This document shows, one piece after another, positions 45,951-58,130 of a stretch of 64,000 nucleotides of DNA (the first letter of the stretch is position 1; each line of letters opens with the position of its first letter). The position numbers and the translations under genes are program-made. The notes beneath the pieces are model-generated. The model did not search any database. It had not been told where the DNA came from and worked only from the letters and a program-made list of their open reading frames with translations. The stretch spans positions 26,868,001-26,932,000 of the forward strand of contig NC_069378.1 in the NCBI RefSeq assembly GCF_021730395.1. Direction: 5' to 3'. This DNA is from Mercenaria mercenaria (taxonomy: Eukaryota; Mollusca; Bivalvia; Venerida; Veneridae).

Positions 45951-47664
45951 TTTAAGGTTTAGATTTATTCATCCTTGATTTTTAGAAAGTTAATTTCTTT
46001 CTTCTATAATTATATGAAGGTAAAATTACCAAACTAGACAAAAGGAAGATAGACATCATAGCAATATTTTCTTTTTTTTCTAATGCACTTCTGTTAGAAA
46101 TGTATAAACATTATTTTTTGTTCCTCTCTTTCTCATGCCTTAAGAACAATAAAAACCAGTTATCACAGATTAGAATTTTGATACAAGAAATCAGATATTT
46201 TTGAAACACACTCATTTTTACACTTATGGGAGGCAACTTTACATAGTAAATGCATACTGTGGAATCCCCTATACATTTTCCGCAAATCAGAAGCCATGTG
46301 AGGTGCTTCACTCTGACTTTAGGACATAATAGACATGTTTTATTGATCAGTTGATGGCCGAATATTCGTTCGGAAGGTTGACCGAATATTCGAATACCAA
46401 AAAATGCTCTTCGTTGGTATCCCTAGAAATAGCTTTTAATATAAGATTTATGTTATAAATCTTACTTGGACAATGTTATTTTTTAAAATACTGCCAGCCA
46501 GTATCTAAAACAAGTCCTGAGTGAGTCTGATAATTTTGAACATTTCAAAACACAACCATCGTTTGTATTCGATTGAACACCCTCAAAATGACATGTCATG
46601 ATATTACAACAGCTATTGTGGCATCTGTAAATTATAGCTTTTCAAAGATGCACAATACACAATATAATCATGAACTTAATTTTTGATTTATTTATTACCA
46701 AACAGATATTACAAAAGAATGAAAAAATTACAGTATAAATATCGGAATAATTATGTACACCAAATTCTGAGTTTTTGGTTGGTGCCTACGGCCTTCGTGA
46801 TATATTCTTACGCATAAGAACTCAAAGCTCGGGTTATTCTACGATAAACCACGTTTGGGAACTTATTATTTCTTAAGTATACACTAGAGAAAACAATATC
46901 ACAAGGAAAATTCATTTTCGAGATCTTCCACCTTTGAATAGTATAAATTGTAGCCAGCCTTTGCCTACACTTTAAAACTTAAACAAGCATCCGGCGTTTT
47001 AGATATATAGCCTATGTATTGTTGTATAGATGCATAATGTCTAGGGTAAAAAATCTTCAGGATTTTGCTGTTCCTTTCTCGAAAAGTATTTTTACAAACT
47101 GTTTAAACATCCGTCGTTATCATTCATTTTGCCGGGTAAAAGGAATTCCTTATCTTTTCGGTATTTACCTCTCTTTGGGGTAGATATTGCATGAGATGTT
47201 GATGAATTCAGCTGGAGAAATCAGTTTCGAGGTTAGCTACTACAAATATAGGTCATTTGTTTTAATTGTCATTTTTTTCTGTTAATATTAAGAGAGTGTG
47301 TCATGTTTGGAGTTATAATCATGTTTAATTCATATTATGTTTATATGAGCAAGTACTGGATGAATAAAGCCTTTAAACTTAGATTTAAACAAAATTTTAC
47401 CTACCATTATGCTTAAATGACTTTATGTTTTAGAATGGAATTTATAAATAACCTATGGCTGTGTATTTGTAAATGTATTTGTATTTGTAACATGAAAATC
47501 TGGGTGTGACAGGTTTACTCAATGTTTGAAGCATTGGATACCTTCTACCTCCCTGTCCTCTTCAAAAACAAAAGTAAAAACATATTTGTGGGTGAAAAGG
47601 ATAGACATTTAGGTTTGGGTTTTGGCAGCCGGCTTGCAGTTTTTCCGGACTTTCTTGTATTATT

Positions 47665-47668
<4 letters not shown>

Positions 47669-47711
<43 letters not shown>
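47669..47711. repeat. (GA)n microsatellite, copy 2
   Basis: About 21 GA units at the place matching 40025-40063. It creates a spurious Arg-Glu repeat frame. Confidence 0.95.
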
Positions 47712-47713
<2 letters not shown>

Positions 47714-48714
47714 GTTTTGTAGAACCATTCTGATCGTTAATAGAAATTGTGAATAACAGTTCGATGTTTCAGACCTATAGGTTGTAATATACAGACGTGT
47801 AGAAAGTCTTGTATCATGGATAGAAGTAAAGTTTATTGAATCTTATGATCGATTGTGAACTATTATATGACTGTATGTTCTATCAAGTGTTGAATTCATA
47901 AAATGTGTCATAATGCTGCATGCTGCATATAAAATAAATCGATATTGTAGCCAGCCTATCATATTTTGCAGCATACTTTATTTTGAGCAATCCAACATTT
48001 ATATAAGATTGATCTCCATAGATGTACACCATATTCACCAGATTTAGAAGAAATTAAATATTGATAATGAATGACAATTATCACATGTTCTTATTTCAAT
48101 ATATTGCTTGATGTCAATATTGTGGTTTAAGTTTCATAACTCAAAAAATGTATAGGGTCAAGTATCAAGTTCATTTTTTAACCTTTTGATACAAGTACGC
48201 GTTACTTGTGTAACATTTCAATAATCATGTAAAATAACTACTTTTCAGCAATTAAGAATAAATACATAGAATGTGAAAATGCTGTCTAAAAATTGTAAAG
48301 CATGTTAAAACCTACTATCAAATTAAATGCAGACTTGATTTTACTTGAGCCGTGGCGTAGCATGCTTTTTTTTTTTGTAATTGTTTATTATTTACAATAG
48401 TCAGTCAAAATCATAATATATTCTGTCTTCATTTTCCCATAAACAGAAAAAGATAATGGTGATTTAAAATGATCATATGAAGGAAACTGAAGACTGTAGA
48501 TTCAATATAGAAATGAATAGGAATATACAAATACATTTTAGTCTATTACTGAAATCAATAGGGTTATCTCGGAAACTGTGTATGTGAAAGAGTTTGATGT
48601 AAGGGACCATAGACGACGCTTGTTTATATACAATTAATAGTGAGTGAAAGCAGTGCAAAATGTGTTATGTCCCTTTTATATATTTTGTATCATGACAAGT
48701 ACCCAATTTTTTTG

Positions 48715-48978
48715 TTTGTAAGTTTGTCTATAGTGCCATTGGTAGCCCATATAGGCGACTCCTCCAGAAACCTGTCAGAAATGTTAGTGGAAGGATAGTG
48801 CACATTACAGAAGATGCTCCAATTTGAGAAGCTTCCCTGGTTCTTTAGAGTGCCTGGTGTAGAGGAATACTACATGGTACTCTTATCCCAATGTCAGTAA
48901 TTTTAGTTTGAGGAGAAAGGGATCGAACTCACGACCCCTGGTTTCGTAGTCAGACATTGTTACCACTAGATGAATACC
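48715..48978 (-). repeat. tRNA-derived SINE, family D, copy 2
   Basis: Near-identical to 40950-41215 in the duplicated segment, with box B GAGTTCGATCCC in reverse near 48920. Confidence 0.75.
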
Positions 48979-50254
48979 TTTTCATTACTAATGAGCATAT
49001 AATGATTTAGTTTCGCTTTGACCAGTGATTTTTAATTAAACATTTACAAACTTTGTAGACCATTCATAGGGACGACAGGAAGAGTATTTGGCTGTGCAAG
49101 TTTGAAAAGGCACATGGCGTTTTAATATAAATCAATAATATATCATTGCATTTGAAAACATGTAACATAAAAAGAACACCAAATACACAAACAAAATAGA
49201 ATAAATACGGAAACAGAAACATATGATTTGCTTAAAGCAAGTGGTTCGGGTCACAGATTTTTCTAACATACCTAACAAAATTAAGTAAGAAAGTGTTTAA
49301 TTTTTAATACGTTATTGATGTACAATATCTATATGAAATTAAAATAATAAAAACAAGAAAGAGAACAACAAAAAATTAAGTGAAGTGAAGAGATTTATTG
49401 TTAGAAATTAAAAACAACATTTAAGAAAGAACACAATAATTATTAAAAATGACAAAAAGCTACACTAAAAAGAGCCGTTTCCTCAGCGTTTAACACCCTA
49501 CATTGTAACAACTTTATTTCCCAATACTGAAGTTATAATCACAGTGATCGAAAAGTATTAACTGAAAAAATTTCAATTTTAAAGGTTACGTTTTCTTATA
49601 TATAATCTTGTATATGACCAAAAATGATGACACGGACTTCTTGTGATAGGTATTTGAATCCATAAAGCAATCCGATGAGTTTGATACATAAAAGATAGTA
49701 CTGACGAGTATCAGTGAATAACAATTGACGTTGTGGAGAATTGATTGGTCATCTGAAAAAGAAGTGTTCCGCATCTTTTGTTATATATATCCACAGGTAC
49801 GTACACATTTGATCGTCACGTAAATGTTTACAAAGTAAGCGCGATTAAGATAACTACATTTGTTTCGTATTCTTGCATGACTGACCTGAAAAATCTATAA
49901 CCAGAAACGTAAGAAGAAGGAACTTTTGGGCGATGTGAATTTCTGTTTTTAATTATATTTACAGGCTGACGTAGTGTCTGCAAAGCGAAAACATGTGTAT
50001 AGATCACTCCAAAGCTTGATAAATGATGGTATAACAGATTCAGTATACATTTCACGTTGTCGTGCTATAGAGCATAATCTGCATTGTTTCTCAAAGTAAT
50101 TGTTTTTATACAGTATTGGGAAATTAATTCTTCGCGGCTATATTTATAAATCAAAATTATCTTTTGCACATGTCTGCTTTCGGATAAAACCAATTCTATT
50201 TCTCGAACCAATCTTTCTATTGACACTCAGTCAGTTACTTTTCGCGCCACGTCA

Positions 50255-50726
50255 TGCTGGATTTAGTAACGATACAGCTATACCAGACTATCGGTTCATG
50301 CTAAATTACTGGTAGAAGGTAAGAAATGTATTCTGATCAAATGTTTTCCGTTAAAGTTTAATTGTTACTAAAACTCTTTATGCTGATGAACCTTTATTAG
50401 AAATAAGTTTGTGCAAGGAGTCATCCTTGCTAAATGTTGACCAAATGTTTATGACTATTAACATATTAAGTTTAACGAGTGTTCTCAAAATGCTGGATTT
50501 AGTAACGATACAGCTATACCAGACTATCGGTTCATGCTAAATTACTGGTAGAAGGTAAGAAATGTATTCTGATCAAATGTTTTCCGTTAAAGTTTAATTG
50601 TTACTAAAACTCTTTATGCTGATGAACCTTTATTAGAAATAAGTTTGTGCAAGGAGTCATCCTTGCTAAATGTTGACCAAATGTTTATGACTATTAACAT
50701 ATTAAGTTTAACGAGTGTTCTCAAAA
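50255..50726. repeat. 236-bp tandem duplication, apparently identical copies
   Basis: The block TGCTGGATTTAGTAACGATA... at 50255-50490 repeats at 50491-50726. I found no difference between the copies. Copy 1 of the large duplication has the block once (about 42455-42690). Confidence 0.9.
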
Positions 50727-50789
50727 TAAAGTGTAGGTACATTCAGATTTTATTTCGCAAGTGAAAGAAATGATACTTCGGTTTTGGTC

Positions 50790-51050
50790 AAACCGAAATC
50801 AACAAGCCATTGTTTTTGCCTAATGTTTCGTCATTAGTCAACGTTGTCTGTATAATTATTATTAGAACTAACTGATAATGAGATGTCATCAACAAATAAA
50901 CGTATTACTTTAGACAGGGAAATAAGCAATACCATTCACATAAACAGGAAATAGTAAAGACCCAAGTACCGATCACTGCGGCATACCTATGCTGGGACTA
51001 CGTAGACCCTGTGGAATCTATTTTGTTTACGACATGTAAGATACTTAGAG
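50790..51050 (-). pseudogene. decayed non-LTR reverse transcriptase fragment, copy 2
   Basis: The minus strand reads GMPQ-stop-SVLGSLLFPVYVNGI and then, in another frame, VIRLFVDDISLSVSS, equal to the GVPQGSVLGPLLF and LFADDTSL motifs of LINE reverse transcriptases. A QKQWLVDF-like piece follows. Clearly dead. Confidence 0.65.
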
Positions 51051-52074
51051 ATCTAATAAATAGTATTTCCAGTATGCCCGTTTTGCTTCGCTTTGAAAAT
51101 TTGTACCTTTATATATATACAGAGTATATGCCAAACAAGGTGGGAGTCATAACTTAGATTGCAAACAAAACAACGCACGTAGATTTCTTGCCATCATACT
51201 TTGCAAAATTAGTTGTAAATATCTATAAATTAACACACTGTAACATGTCAAGTGATTATTCAATCCTTAGTGATTTTATACAAAAACGTATTTCCATGAA
51301 AATAGTTAAAAAGGATAAGTTCCATATCTTTCCCTAAGGAGCTGATTGATATTTGAAAGGTATGGAATTTTCACATTTTAGATAAGGGCATAACGTTAAT
51401 TTCCCACATTCTGGGTATATATCAAAATAAGTATACGTGTTAAATAAAATTTTCAGCGGTTCACATGTTACAGTAGTAAAACGAAACTCTTTTAACATAC
51501 GATGACTAATGTCATGAGGTCCGCTTGCTTTGAAACAAGATTGGAAAAAGCATCAAAAATATCGACTGACAAAGTCAACATTAATATTATAGCTGGAAGA
51601 AAAACAAATAGTTACATGAACAATATTTGATGAAAATACAGATACATTCAGCAAGTCGTGCGTCAGTCTGACATCATGTAAACGGATATATAGGCAATAA
51701 ACTGGTAAAGGAGATATATTGCATTATAGTCATGTTATAAGGTAAAACAAGCACATAACAGCAGGGTAAACACAACAAGAGCACAAAAAGGAAACACACA
51801 CACATTCACACACACCACAATCCTAAGGTTACAGCCAATAATTAACGTCGCTGGAATTTCTCCGCTTGTACAACATGTGTCCATAATAACGTGATGCAGA
51901 TGACTTTGATCGATTGAAGTCAGCCCAATTGTATCATTTTCCGATATTTCTAGCACTTTTGTGGTGTTTTATACAAGAATAGCGATAACACACGTTTGTA
52001 TCATTTAACAAAATATGCATCATATGTCTTTAACCTTCACCCTGCTGAATTTCTATAATTAACTTGAATGTCTA

Positions 52075-52255
52075 TTTTCCAATTTGGATAATACCAGTAA
52101 TTGTTAAGAAGGTTGCTCACCAAAATAAACTGACTGAATGGCGAACGGTGCAGATCATGATTAGACTGTACGGATGTTCAGGCTAATCATAATCTACGCT
52201 GGTCTACGCTGGTCGCAGAAGCAGAAGCAATCGTGTCCAGCATGATAAGGATCAA
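52075..52255. mobile_element. MITE family Q, diverged copy
   Basis: Contains CAATTTGGATAATACCAGTA, ACTGACTGAATGGCGAACGG, TTAGACTGTACGGATGTTCA and GCTGGTCGCAGAAGCAGAAG. These are the parts, in order, of the palindromic family seen at 33435-33578 in the other orientation. Well decayed. Absent from copy 1 of the large duplication. Confidence 0.55.
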
Positions 52256-52896
52256 TAGTACTCTTTTTATGTCAAAATTTATTTTACCTAGTAAGTGATA
52301 TTTCTTACACTAATAAGTCACATACTTCAGGATAACCTTTTTTGAAATGTACCCAGGTCTGTCACAATAATAGGAGATCCAGGACATTGCTTTCTAGAAT
52401 GTTTGAATGTGTAGAAAGTACAGTCGTCGTTGTCACTTAAGATCTGGTAAAATTGTCAATGATCAATTCATGTTTTTCAAGTGTCTGAATTTTAATGTAG
52501 CTTTTGCAACCAAAAGAGGCAATAACAGGTTATAATTATATTTTTTTTTCAAACAATTTTTTGTTAAATTTCAGCTAAATAGAAAGTTTTAAATGCAAAT
52601 ATAATACGATGATCGATATTATACTCACTATATAATGTAAAGTACGATCATGCTTTGATTATGTCTGACAGATAACATGTTTTGATAGACTGACACAGAT
52701 TGATAGACTGGCAAATTGACTGATTAATCGTGCTCTCAGTTTCCAATACTAACTACTAATAAACTAACAAAATAAATCAACAATAAGTAAAACAGACTAA
52801 ACTGTCACTGCAGATTTGTGACACATGATAACGGAGAATTGAGTATATATACAAATGTTGAACCAGTACCAATTTTTAGTACAATGCATGTGCGTT

Positions 52897-53155
52897 CAAA
52901 TTTATTTATGTATTTTGTTGGGTTTAACGTCGCACGCTCATATGGCGACTCTCCAGTTTTGATGGTGGAGGAAGTCTCCAGTTGCCCCTTCGTGCATTAT
53001 TTCATCACGAGCGGGCACCTGGGTAGAATCATCGACCTTTCGTAAGCCAGCTGGATGGTTTTCTCAAATGAAAAATTCAACGCCCCGAGTGAGGCTCGAA
53101 CCCATAAAGATGAGGGGCAAGTCAGCGACATTAACCACTCGGCCACGGAGGCCCT
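52897..53155 (-). repeat. tRNA-derived SINE family A, full-length
   Basis: The minus strand begins GGGCCTCCGTGGCCGAGTGG (box A TGGCCGAGTGG) and has box B GGGTTCGAGCC. The body ends in a TTTA-rich tail at 52900. The head resembles a serine-type tRNA. Copy 1 of the large duplication lacks it, so it may have arrived after that duplication. Confidence 0.85.
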
Positions 53156-53715
53156 CATAGATTTATATAAAGCAGCAGCATCATTATAATGCTAGTCGAC
53201 ATTTTGCGGAATATGCACGCTCGTTTGTTCTGCTAGGCGCTTTGTCGTAATTGTCCAGGTGTATTGAAGTGGTAGCTAATTCGAATAAATATTCTCTACT
53301 TGTAGTTACTTATCACGAGGGTTTGTACCGTCGAGGATCTCACACATGGGTAAAGCAACTGTTCTGAATTTAATTTCACCCCTTAGTACACACTTTACAC
53401 TTTCATTGTAACATCGTGGTCTAATTAAAATTCAGAGAGAGAATATTAGCTTCTCTAATCCCAATCCGTTAAAAGTACTACAACATCACTGCTCACATGT
53501 TAACAGAGATTGGCTTATAAAGCTGATCACCACTAAGTTGGTTGATCTGCTGATGGAATTACATTATTATTTGCAAGCACTGAGCATGTGTATTAATTCA
53601 TTTCGACCAGTACAAAAACAAATTGTAAATCAGCTGAACAAATACTTATTCTTAGACGAGGCACATGCATCACCCTGGAGGGATTAATTTGCCATGCCAA
53701 GATTTGCAGTAAAAT

Positions 53716-53857
53716 GTAATGACAATCGGCAGTTTCCGTGCGATTACGTACGCTATTCCGGCATTCTTCGGCCTTAACAGAAAATTACCATTTCGCAACA
53801 ACTAGAAATCACATACGGAGAAAACGTAATTGAACGGAAAATGCCGATTTTCATTAC
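53716..53857. mobile_element. 142-bp MITE, copy 2
   Basis: Same ends as 44189-44330, with a few substitutions; one makes a stop in the frame that is open in copy 1. Confidence 0.75.
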
Positions 53858-54470
53858 GGGTCAACTACTTTAAGCTAAACAGTGAAAAGAATAATACCCA
53901 ATAAAGTATTTGCAATTACATGAAGCGTATGTCTGTAACATCTATATATGGCAATACTTGCAATACTTGCAACGTGTTCAGCGGGTTTAATTTGATGACA
54001 AGTACCTATTTCTAATCATTTTTAATATATAAAAATAGTGTAGGTTTATCACGATACATCCAATATGATGATAGATGTGATCCAAGATGTATGCAGTACT
54101 TAGATCATTTAGTAAAATAACAGTATCCTTTCGTATGCATTAACAATGTAAATTTGTATTTCCAACAACTCTTTGTAACTTTTTCGCTTTTATTATATAT
54201 TGCGTGATATTTAATAAAGTAACAAAATTAACCATTATATATACAGCCACAACCCTTGCAATTACTTATATAGTCTGTCACAAAGTTTTGCAATAATCGA
54301 AGATATATTCAAAAGCTGGGTATTTCAATGGCCATTGCGTAGATAACTAAGGTAAATCGAGGGATATTCCTTGCGGATATTGCTTTCGAAAAATGTAAGC
54401 GCATTATATATCTCAGTGTGTTATTTTTAGTTTCTAGCTAGGTCATTGTGTTGGGATATTTCAGCAATAT

Positions 54471-55960
54471 GAAGGTCTTGAAAAGGCTGAACTAAATCAA
54501 ATCAATAAGCATATTGAAGCTAACAATCTCCTCCTATCTTACCAAAGTGCCTATAGAAAATAACATGTGGTTGACTCAGCAATGGTCAAAATGTATAATG
54601 ATCTTTTGGAAACCATTGGTACAAAATCAAGTACCAATCGTGGTCATGATCGACTTGAGTGCAGCGTTCGATACCTTCGATATCCCGATACTGATTCAAA
54701 TCCTTCAAGATGAATTTGGTATACATAGCGCTCCCTTGAAATGGATAGAATCTTATCTCACGAACAGAAGAATGAAGGTTTTAGTCGAACAGTCAGCATC
54801 TGACACGGAGCCACTGAGGTTTTTTGTCCCACATAGTTCTTGTGTCGGACCAGTGATCTTTACCTTGTATATATCGGCTCTCAACCGAGTGGTGCAGAAA
54901 TATCCAGTCGATCTCTATGGATACTCGGATGACCACAAGATTGTGTTAAAAAATCAAGAGGGAAATTCTCAAAATGAGACAACTGTTCTTCAACAACTCG
55001 ACATTTGTCTAATTGAACAACCTTTAAACTGAAAATGAATCAGTCTAAAACTGAAATAACTATGTATGGAACCAGACGGCAGTTAGCGAAATTGAACATC
55101 ACGGGTGTAAACGTTGGTGGGTGTGACGTAAAATGCGTCGATCATGTTAGAGACCTGTGTGTAACTATGACCAATACACTCAACTTTGACCATCAAATCC
55201 AGAAAAGTGTCAGATAGCTCATGTGCAGTTACCAAACATTAGGGCTTTACGGAAATACCTCACACATAACTCAACTGAATCGTTAATGCATGGATTGGTA
55301 ATTCTCACATTGACTTCTGCAACAGTTTATTTACCGAAATTCCAGCCTACCAAATCAACAAACTACAGCGAGTCCAAAATCATGCCGCTAGAGTAGTCAT
55401 GAATGCTTCCTGTGAACAACCAAGTGCTGAGCTTCTGAAAGAATTATACTGGCTTCCAGTTAAGGCTAGAGTCATGTTCAAAGTCTTAGTAATAGTATCC
55501 TGTGTCATCAATGGTACAGCTCCAGTATATTGAAGGGAAATGTTTGTACTTACTCGACAACTGTACAGACTTCACTCACAAATTGACACTAGCTTTAACA
55601 TCCCTAGACGGCGAACAAAATTAGCAGACAAATCTATGACCGTCGTTGGTCCCAAATGGTGAAACGATCTACCTAGCTATCTGAAAGACATTCAGTCTGA
55701 AGCCAGCTTTAGATCAAAACTAAAAAAACATTTGTTTAGTCAGTTTCATGAACAATTAGTGTAATCTTGTTAGTATACAAAATATCAGTAGTGGTGTATA
55801 ACAGTATTTATACATGTCCAAACCTCTAAATCTAAGTTCAAGAATCCTGTTCATATTTTGAATGTATATATTTTAAATGCGTGTTATGTAATTGTAAAGC
55901 GCAATAGAATATTTTATAATTTTTGCGCTATATAAATGCCATGTATTTGTATTTTGTTTT
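54471..55960 (+). mobile_element. L2/CR1-like LINE, 5'-truncated, with RT domain
   Basis: Starts within the RT domain (KVLEKAELNQINKHIEANN, then LLSYQSAYRK). A frame at 54514-55032 holds MIDLSAAFDTFDIPILIQIL, an SYLTNRRMKVLVEQ block, SSCVGPVIFTLYISALNRVV (normally GVPQGSVLGPLLF) and YSDD in place of YADD. The C-terminal block and 3' end match 44930-45950, ending GCGCTATATAAATGCCATG. Endonuclease and ORF1 are absent. Altered motifs and several frame breaks show it is dead. Confidence 0.85.
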
Positions 55961-56389
55961 GTATTTTAAGGTTTAGATTTATTTATCCTTGCTTTTTGGG
56001 AAGTTGATTTCTTTCTTCTATAATTATATGAAGGTAACATTACCAAACTAGACAAAAGGAAGATGGTCATCATAGCAATATTTTCTTTTTTTCTAATGCA
56101 CTTCTGTCAGAAATGTGTAAACATTTTTTTCTGTTCCTCTTTTTCTCATTCCTTAAGAACAATAAAAGCCAGTTATCACAGATTAGAATTTTGATAGAAG
56201 AAATCAGGTATTTTTGAAACATATTCATTTTACACTTATGGGAGACAACTTTACATAGTAAATACATACTGCGGAATCCCCTGTATATTTTCCACCAATC
56301 ACAAGCTATAAGAAGTGCTTACTCTGACATTAGGATATGATAGACATATTGTTTATGAGCGGTTTTATTAATCAGGTGATGACAGAATA

Positions 56390-56429
56390 ATTCGAATATT
56401 CGTTCGGAAGGTTGACCGAATATTCGAAT
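56390..56429. repeat. short perfect hairpin
   Basis: ATTCGAATATTCG at 56390-56402 and its exact complement at 56417-56429 around a 14-base loop. Copy 1 near 46358-46396 has the same sequence with a shorter left arm. Confidence 0.8.
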
Positions 56430-56790
56430 ACCAAAAAATGCTTTTCGTTGGCATCCCTAGAAATAGCTTCATATGTTAGATTTATGTTATAAATCTTACT
56501 CGGACAATGTCATTTTTTAAAATGCTGCCAGTCAGTATCTAAAACAAATCCTCAGTGAGTCTGATAGTTTTGAACATTTCAAAATGACATGTCATGAAAT
56601 TACAACAGTTATTGTGGCATCTGTAAATTATAGCTTTTCAAAGATGCACAATACACAATATAATCAAAAACTTAATTTTTGATTTATTTATTACCAAACT
56701 GATATTACAAAATAATGAAATAATTACAGTATAAATATCGGAATAATTATGTACACCAAATTGTGAGTTTGATGTTTAAACCTGGAGCTC

Positions 56791-57106
56791 TACCCATTTG
56801 CACAAAATATATGCATATGCATTGTTATTATATATTTCAACAAATGATGATTAGGATCAAGTTAGAGAACGAGAATATGATTAAAATGAAATAATATCAA
56901 CAACAATGTTAATAAAATCATAACCAAGAAATGGTAAATTATTATTTACCCATTTGCACAAAATATATGCATATGCATTGTTATTATATACGCTAACAAA
57001 TGATGATGGTGATAATGATCAAGTTAGAGATCGAGAATATGATTAAAATGAAATAATATCAACAACAATGGTATTAAAATCATAACCAAGAAATGGTAAA
57101 TTATTG
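56791..57106. repeat. two-copy tandem repeat, period 156
   Basis: TACCCATTTGCACAAAATAT starts at 56791 and again at 56947. The copies agree except for small indels (GTGATAATG only in the second). It starts just past the end of the large duplication. Confidence 0.85.
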
Positions 57107-58130
57107 ATTGAAGACTGATCGGGTACACACTGAGAGATCACCTTTAAAAGCAATTATATAATGTTAGTTTATATAATCTTCAGTAGTTTGCAATGCTTAT
57201 ATATGACAAGGACAAACGTCCAACAAGAATATACACATGGTAAGGAGCCATCCATATTGCAACAGGTAAACTTGCAAACGTACACAGGTAACCAAAACTC
57301 AGTAATCATATTTTTTTACCACGAATAAAAGATGAAACACGAATTTAAAAGATTAAACTAATAATAAACAAGATGATGATAATCGTAGATCGTTGAACTG
57401 AGATCCACACAGATTTACACAAATTTCTTAAAAATCATGTATAGAATATGGCCTGTATGATTATTAAGCTTTTCCTTGGTTTGACCAACCGTGATAATTC
57501 TGTATAAAAATCGTGTGAGATTTTATTGACGCAAATATTCTGAGCATGCTTTTAATTTTGACATCTAGTGTTAAAAGGAAATCTTTGAACACATATGACA
57601 CACATCTCACGGCGACAGACGACCGACACACGGAGATTACATTAGCTTATAGCTTAAGGACTTTTGATAACATATACAGCTGTAGTAGACTTGAGCTGAT
57701 AAATTAGATATACATGATTGTAATTTACAAATACCAACAATTAAAGTAATAATGTAAGTTCTTTTGAATTTTACTTGTTTATAATCTAACTTTAAATGAT
57801 GCTGGCATTATAGAAATAATAACCCATTTGAAATTGCGTAACTTTGGAACTATCATAATTACTATTTGTATGTCTATTTCTAAGTCATTGTTTTCATATG
57901 TTCGTTCTTCCTTCGCATGTTAGTCATTAACAAAGCTTTATTTGATTTTCGTACATGAAGCGTTTCATAAACGCAAGCTTCTTTGAAGGTTTACTCTACC
58001 CATTCATTAGCTTCATAAGCTTCAGCTATAATTGTTTGGCTAGGATTTGTTCCTGTTGTTTTTCCCCTAGTGAGTCATACTCTAATTTCCTGGAATAATT
58101 AGCTATTTTCGTAGTTGTGTGTGTCTTTTT
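57107..58130. other. 3' flank of the lectin-receptor gene
   Basis: No gene seen. 57790-58130 resembles 58870-59150, part of the tandem duplication that includes the tail exon. Confidence 0.45.

Larger units (their letters stand above)
39095..46774. repeat. large head-to-tail duplication, copy 1
   Basis: Runs from AGTATACGCTAGAGAAAACA near 39100 to GTACACCAAATTCTGAGTTT near 46770 and aligns with copy 2 (46873-56767) in the same order. Contents: (GA)n, SINE D, decayed reverse transcriptase, 142-bp MITE and LINE. No convincing host gene. The frame 42245-42514 has a partner in copy 2 (50100-50315), but both lack a domain. Confidence 0.9.
46873..56767. repeat. large head-to-tail duplication, copy 2
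   Basis: Second copy of 39095-46774, separated from it by only about 100 bp. It is longer because of extra sequence at about 51560-52300 and 52430-53280 (including a family A SINE), a 236-bp internal duplication and a fuller LINE. Confidence 0.9.

Noticed and set aside
47522-47722. Protein ending in an Arg-Glu repeat
   Set aside because: The repeat is the translated (GA)n microsatellite; the counterpart in copy 1 is not open in the same way.
42245-50315. Paired frames ending NDTAIPDYQFMLKYW / NDTAIPDYRFMLNYW
   Set aside because: Similar because the whole segment is duplicated; no domain, upstream frame differs, and initiation is unsupported.
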